Of a stretch of DNA of 64,000 nt, positions 59,648 through 64,000 are shown in pieces. Source of the stretch: Afipia sp. (lineage in GTDB: Bacteria > Pseudomonadota > Alphaproteobacteria > Rhizobiales > Xanthobacteraceae); contig JANQAK010000004.1 in assembly GCA_024707075.1 (NCBI GenBank), positions 454,634-518,633 on the forward strand. Direction: 5' to 3'. The notes below the pieces were generated by a model, which saw only the letters and a list, made by a program, of their open reading frames with translations, did not search any database and had not been told where the DNA came from. How positions within the stretch are numbered: position 1 is the stretch's first letter; each line of letters starts with the position of its first letter. Position numbers and translations under genes: made by a program.

Positions 59648-61628
59648 CTAGCCCACCAGCCTGAGCTTGTCCGACCGGCGGCCCCGGGAAGGTCGAGAAC
59701 CCGGTGATCACGCCGCCGCCGAGCAGTTCGTCCACCGCCCGCGCCGCCTGGTCGATGGCGGAGTGCGCATAGGCATAGGCGCCCGATCCGAGTTGGCGAT
59801 GGCGATCCGCCCCCAGCCCTTGCGTGCCGCTTCGATCGGCAGCGGCCGTCCGGCCAGAACGCATCCCACGGCCGCATATACTCGAGCGCGTAGCCATGGC
59901 TCCAGCGGTTGCAGGTGATCGCCTCGATATCGCGAGCCGCATCGAAACTGGTTCCCGCCAGCGCCCGGCTCAGCATGTCGCGGATATGCCGCTCCATGTC
60001 CTCGAACGTGATCGTGGTCAGCTCCTGCCGGCCGGCCTGCGCCTGCTCGCGCGCCGAAACCCCGGCTTCGCCCGTGACCACAACTTTGCTGAGGTGAAGG
60101 ATGATCGGATCATCGGGCGTATCGGCGAACTTGTAGTCCCCGATCGACACAGGGAAATCCATCGACACGCCATCAAAGAACAGGCCCGGCGCATCGAAGC
60201 CCGAAATCCCGCCTCCTTGAACGCCCGCCAGTTGTTGAGCAGCACGTTGGTATAGATCAGCGGCACCTTGATCTGGTCGTTGAGCGCCGTGACCTGCGCG
60301 GCCGAAATCTCGTCGGTGAGATAGGGGATCACCCGGTGCCAGCAAGCCAGCACCACCTGCTTGGCGCTCACCGTCTTGAGCTTGCCGCCTTCGACATAGC
60401 TCACGGTCACGCTCTGGGCCGACGCCGGGTCGCCATCATGCGCCACCTTCACCACGCTGGCATTGAGCCGCAGCCTCGTATCGTTGGCCGCTTGATCGTC
60501 GAGCAGCGTGTAGTCGAGCTTGCCCGCCGACCAGTTCTTCCATGCTGGAGCCGGCCAACGCCCCTGGTATGAGCTTGCGCACCAGCGCCCGCGCCACGCC
60601 CGCATTGCCGTCGGGGAAGTGATAGATATAGGGGTCCGGATCGGTGAGCGCGAGCCGCCCTGATGGACTCATCGTCTTGTACGGACGCTCGCCCAGGTCC
60701 ATGCCGCAAAAGCCGGGGTTCCAGTTCCCCCAGGCATCGAGCGCCGTTGTTCCCTCGATGCCGATACCGAAATAGGCGGCCGTCGATTCCTGGAAATAGG
60801 TGACGAGCTGCGGATCATAGCCGCAGATCTTGGTGAGAAAGTCCGCATAGGTCGTCTCGCTGAGAATGCTTGAGCTTTTCCTCGCGCGTCTTGCCCGCGA
60901 GATAGTCGCGTGGCGCGTCGATCAGTTCGATCAGGTCGGCCTTGGCCTTGTCGTTGAGCGGCGTCTCCGGCACCCAGTCGGCGGCGGCCTCGGCCTCGGG
61001 CACGAACTTGTCCTCGCCGAACATCTTCCTTGGCGAAGAACACGGCGCTGCCGAGTTCGCGCTCGTCCTCCCAGTCGCTGTCGTAATAGCTGTCGAACTT
61101 TTCGAGCTCGATGCCGATGTCCTTGAGCACGGAGTGCACCGCCTCGGAGAAATAGCTCGGCGTCTGCAGCGACTGGCTGCCGCCATAGCCGATCACAGTT
61201 CGCCCGGCAGACGTCACATACTCGTTGCGCCGCGCATGGCCGCCGAAATCGTCGTTGTTCTCGAGGATCAGCACCTTTCCCGGCTTGTGCTTCTGGAACA
61301 GCTGGGCTGCCGCCAGCCCGGAAATGCCGCCACCCACGACCACCAGGTCATAGGTCTCGCCAGTTGCTTCCGGCGCACCGGCGCTCGACCAGAACGTGCC
61401 GTCGCGCAGCGCGTGGCCGACATTCATCGCGCCCTCGGAATGTCCGCGCAGGTTCTTCAGTTGCGGCGGATACTGATCAGTGAGCTCCGCCCGGGCGGAG
61501 CCGATCCCCAGCCCGGCCTGCGCTGCTGCCGCGCCGACCACCGTCAGCGCGACGCCATTGAGGAAATCGCGCCGGCTGATCGGCCGGTCCATCCCAAGTT
61601 TCCGATCCCGTTCCGACCATTCCGTCAT
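59648..61628 (-). CDS. Tat-exported FAD-dependent oxidoreductase, spermidine-dehydrogenase-like (many frameshifts)
   Basis: Start MTEWSERDRKLGMDRPISRRDFLNGVALTVVGAAAAQA has a twin-arginine signal; MNVGHALRDGTFW and YDLVVVGGGISGLAAAQLFQ with the FAD dinucleotide loop follow at about residue 90, then LENNDDFGGHARRNEY and TVIGYGGSQSLQ. After a shift near 61020 the frames alternate at least five times to RRSDKLRLVG at the stop. Length is about 660 codons. The HALRDG segment and domain order match spermidine dehydrogenase-like periplasmic flavoenzymes. The exact amine substrate is inferred from similarity only. Confidence 0.78.
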
Positions 61629-61710
61629 GATGAAAAACTCCGCCTACCCCGGATGCGGGAGCATCCGGAGCGGACGGGAGTCGTTGTCAATCGGATGCTC
61701 GGACACACTG

Positions 61711-61814
61711 CCCCTCCCCCCGACCCTCTCCCCAGTGTGGAGAGGGGGCGATGGATCACAGGCCGTGCCACAAGCGTCCCCTCTCCCCGCCGGGGAGAGG
61801 GTCAGGGTGAGGGG
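61711..61814. repeat. C-rich/G-rich intergenic repeat pair
   Basis: CCCCTCCCCCCGACCCTCTCC and GGAGAGGGTCAGGGTGAGGGG pair across a centre that itself contains short hairpins (CCCAGTGTGGAGAGGG). Between the PadR and flavoprotein genes. Confidence 0.7.
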
Positions 61815-61833
61815 AAGGCCAGCCGCCCCAGCC

Positions 61834-62692
61834 TTAGAGGTCGATATCCGACCCGTCGTCGTCGAGCCCGTCGCGGATTTCGCGGGCGGCTCGCTGCAGG
61901 ATTTCGGCTGACCCGCTGCTCATGCTCGGGCCCGCGCTTCAGCGCCTGCTTGATCGCCTTCTTCAGCGCCTTGCGGGCGTCGTTCACTTCCGGCGCCACG
62001 TCGTCGATATCACGGTCGGGGCGTTCGCCCGGCCCGAACCCGGGTCCGAACCCGTGCCGGTGTCCGTGCTCGTGCCGGCCCCAGTCGCTGCCCGGCGGGG
62101 GCGGAGGCGGTGGAGCTTGTTCATCGTTGAACCAGCCATGGCGGCCAAACTGGCGCCCCATGCCCCGAAATCGCTCCTTGAACTGCTCCGCCTCCTCGGG
62201 CGTGAACGGAAAATCGCGGCTCGCCATGCGCTCCCGCAGGTGCTCCATCCCCGAGCCGGCCTTGGCGAGGAAATCGAGCGTCGACTGGATCGCCTCGCGG
62301 TTCTCGTCGAGATGCGTCCGGCCTTCGTCGGTGATGGTGTAGAGCTTCTTGTTCCCCTCGGCCGACGAGGTCACGTAGCCGGCCTCCTCGAGATAGGTCA
62401 GGGCCGGATAGACGATGCCCGGGCTCGGCGAATAGAAGCCCTTCGAATGCTCCTCGATCGCCTTGATCAGGTCATAGCCATGCCGTGGCTGCTGCTCGAT
62501 CAGGTACAGCGCGACGAGGCGCAGATCGCCCGAGGCCAGCATCCGCCCGATGCGGAAATTGCCGCCGAACCCACCCCAGTCACCGGGGTTGATGTTCATG
62601 TTGAAGTCCCCGAATTTGCGGAACCCACGGCGCGCCATCGCTTCCATGCGACGCCACTTCCGGTCCCAGCGCGGATCATCATGATGATGCAT
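61834..62692 (-). CDS. PadR family transcriptional regulator (frameshifted near its end)
   Basis: About 285 residues. The N-terminus MHHHDDPRWDRKWRRM is metal-ligand-like; the winged helix is about 55-150 (LVALYLIEQQPRHGYDLIKAIEEHSKGFYSPSPGIVYPALTYLEEAGYV), followed by a helical dimer part, a proline run (EQAPPPPPPPG) and an HEHGHRHGFGPG histidine stretch. A shift near 61915 precedes the end SAEILQRAAREIRDGLDDDGSDIDL. His-rich N-terminus and middle suggest metal sensing, which is inference. It is autoregulated by the AAGATATATCTT palindromes upstream. Confidence 0.87.
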
Positions 62693-62714
62693 ATCTCACT
62701 CCAAGATATATCTT
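62691..62714. promoter_or_regulatory. PadR-type operator 1
   Basis: ATATCT-N6-AAGATATATCTT begins right at the start codon of the PadR gene. The perfect palindrome AAGATATATCTT occurs again 50 bases upstream (62764-62775). PadR regulators bind AT-rich inverted repeats of ATAT type at their own promoters. Confidence 0.7.
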
Positions 62715-62752
62715 ACGGTGACCGGAAGATAGAACTCGGCTGAAGCGACTTC

Positions 62753-62775
62753 AAGATATGTCCAAGATATATCTT
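62753..62775. promoter_or_regulatory. PadR-type operator 2
   Basis: AAGATATGTCCAAGATATATCTT: a half-site AAGATAT followed, after a 4-base spacer, by a second perfect copy of AAGATATATCTT. The distance between the two perfect palindromes is 61 bases, about six helix turns. Confidence 0.7.
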
Positions 62776-62802
62776 ATGTCAGGACAACTGCCATTAACTC
62801 GG

Positions 62803-62989
62803 GCCTCCCTTCTCCCCTTGAGGGAGAAGGTGGCGCGCAGCGCCGGATGAGGGGTTCGCAGACGAAGTCTGCGCGACCGGAGCGAAGCGATGGGCGGCAT
62901 CGAGGGCTGAGGCAAACCCCTCATCCGCCCTTCGGGCACCTCGCGGCGAGGGCGAACGCCCTCGTCCGCTGCCCTCAAGGGGAGAAGGT
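62803..62989. repeat. Composite intergenic repeat
   Basis: CCCTTCTCCCCTTGAGGGAGAAGGTG, GCCGGATGAGGGGT and their complement AACCCCTCATCCGCCC, then CTCAAGGGGAGAAGGTG. A nested inverted repeat common in intergenic DNA of Rhizobiales; fills the 187 bases between the PadR promoter and the MBL gene. Confidence 0.75.
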
Positions 62990-62991
62990 GA

Positions 62992-63804
62992 TCACCGATA
63001 GGTCAGCGGATCGCCGAGATATCTTTCCGCCGAGGCATGCACCCGCGCCTTCGCGTCCGACGTCATCACCCTGTCCCACCAGGCCGAATAGATGCGGTCG
63101 TACGCAAAGGCTCGACGCAGCCGACGATCCGCCGCACCTCCCGCTCCGGCAGCGGGATCAGGTTGGGGTACGAGTACATGAAGCTCACCCAGCGCGTGTC
63201 CGGCACCACCATGATGGTGTCGCCGGTCATCAACACGCCCTTGCCGTCCGCGCCGGGCCAATGCAGCGCCGTCGAGCCAGTAAAGTGCCCGCCGCAGCGG
63301 ATCCAGCGTGATCCCCTGTCCCAGGTCGAGCGTCTCGCCGCTCCAGTAGCTCACCCGCTCCGAAGGCCGCATCACATAAGGCCGGTTGGCCTCGTGGATA
63401 TGGATCGGCACCCCGCCCAGCGCCTCGGACCAGTCGACCATCGAGGAATAAAAGTGCGGATGCGAGATCGCCATCGCCCGCACACCGCCCAGCTCCTGGA
63501 TCCGCTTGACCGCCTCATCCGTCACCAGCGGCGTGCAATCCCACAGAATCCGCCCCCGGCTGCCGGATCAGCAGCATGCGCTGCTCGATGGGCGATCGCC
63601 GGCGTCGCCCCGATCCCGACCAGGTCCGGCTCCTGCTCACGGAACTCATTCCTGTGATCGGCCCGCAGTTCGGTGAGCGTCGTCCACCGCTGCCCGCCGC
63701 CGTCGGATACTCGCCGCTCGTCGTCGCAGATCGCACACCGCTCGGGCGGCACCTCCCGACGGCGCATGGCCAACGCCACAGGTGACGCAGATGAAGGATT
63801 GCAT
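62992..63804 (-). CDS. MBL-fold metallo-hydrolase with N-terminal zinc ribbon (several frameshifts)
   Basis: From 63804: QSFICVTCGV, then EVPPERCAICDDERRVSDGGGQRWTTL, so two CxxC pairs form a zinc ribbon before the hydrolase. LVTDEAVKRIQELGGVRAMAISHPHFYSSMVDWSEALGGVPIHIHEANRPYVM has SHPHFYSS in place of the HxHxDH motif; further on GHFTGSTALHW and GDTIMVV are readable in other frames, and the last stretch AYDRIYSAWWDRVMTSDAKARV is intact. At least three shifts. Metal site is partly altered. Substrate unknown. Confidence 0.78.
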
Positions 63805-63834
63805 GTCGGACTCCTCGGGTCGTTGCCGCTCAGG

Positions 63835-64000
63835 TCAGTTCTTCGGCGAGGCCCGATGAGAGCCCTCCGGGCCCGCGGATGTAGCAGAGGCGGTAGACGT
63901 CCTGGTAGCGAACGACCTCACCGACAACGGTTGCGCCATGGCGACCGATCCGCTCCAGCGTCGCATCCAGATCATCCACCGCGAACATGACGCGCAGATA
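63835..64000 (-). CDS. VOC (glyoxalase/bleomycin resistance) family protein, C-terminal part (cut by window edge)
   Basis: The last 54 residues read YLRVMFAVDDLDATLERIGRHGATVVGEVVRYQDVYRLCYIRGPGGLSSGLAEELT, where VDDLDATLERIGRHGA and the YIRGPGG end match the second VOC half, with the metal-ligand Glu of RGPEG replaced by Gly in RGPGG or shifted. It lies 30 bases upstream of the MBL gene on the same strand, so co-transcription is likely. Confidence 0.7.
   Translation of the reverse strand, partial: ICASCSRWMIWMRRWSGSVAMAQPLSVRSFATRTSTASATSAGPEGSHRASPKN

Overview
The window is a join of two different alphaproteobacterial genomes. Bases 1 to about 41,803 look like a member of the Bradyrhizobium/Afipia/Rhodopseudomonas family: rplM-rpsI behind a PaaI-type thioesterase, glnB-glnA behind a sigma-54 promoter, tig, clpP, clpX, lon, tRNA-Val, hupB, and family-typical palindromic repeats that begin with GTCATTGCGAGCG. 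Bases from about 41,803 to the end look like a Devosia-type Hyphomicrobiales genome, with higher GC, different intergenic palindromes and different gene types. At the join a tartrate/isopropylmalate-dehydrogenase-like gene is cut after 41 codons and an outer-membrane-protein gene is cut a few codons before its end. A natural insertion would not be expected to cut both genes at one base pair, so a contig or clone chimera is the simplest reading. These family assignments rest on recognised proteins and gene order; no search was run.

Left part. 1-7.5 kb: truncated CelD-like acetyltransferase, a polysaccharide-deacetylase-fold protein without its metal ligands, heme A synthase, an FTR1 iron permease with a possible Irr box, O-acetylhomoserine sulfhydrylase, a CoA-binding protein, an enoyl-CoA hydratase and a thioesterase. 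7.7-13 kb: rplM-rpsI, a membrane diguanylate cyclase, small proteins, an AI-2E family permease and an AT-richer orphan methyltransferase-like gene. 13.2-18.7 kb: glnB-glnA, Nnr, a multicopper-oxidase-fold protein without copper sites, tRNA-Leu. 18.8-25.8 kb: a four-gene minus-strand operon (PhoU/DUF47-like protein, truncated pyruvate-phosphate-dikinase-like protein, accessory FabI, Mg-type P-ATPase). 25.9-26.4 kb: a relB-type antitoxin with a decayed toxin and a palindromic operator. 26.8-41.5 kb: tig, clpP, then a four-gene module (secreted TPR-CHAT protease, small secreted protein, two zinc-ribbon proteins) lying between clpP and clpX, then lon, pepT, hupB and two tRNAs. This CHAT module is the best candidate for an undescribed system.

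Right part. 42.6-50.2 kb holds a sugar-acid type catabolic region: AMP-dependent ligase, SDR dehydrogenase, APH-family kinase translationally coupled to an enolase paralogue, a LacI regulator and an IlvD/Edd dehydratase. 50.4-53.8 kb has a cyclic-nucleotide-binding protein and a CHASE2 adenylate cyclase. 53.9-64 kb has SelO, a truncated RNA uracil-C5 methyltransferase, about 1.4 kb of unassignable sequence ending in poly-G, a D-lactate/glycolate-type FAD/Fe-S dehydrogenase cut by that tract, a Tat-exported spermidine-dehydrogenase-like flavoprotein, a PadR regulator with tandem operators, an MBL-fold protein and a partial VOC protein.

Sequence quality limits the annotation. Seven genes in the left part carry one indel each, mostly in short homopolymers (rplM, glnB, lon and others). 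At least twelve genes in the right part are frameshifted, several many times. Coordinates of such genes are given across the frameshifts as one locus, because the encoded protein continues in another frame with conserved family sequence.
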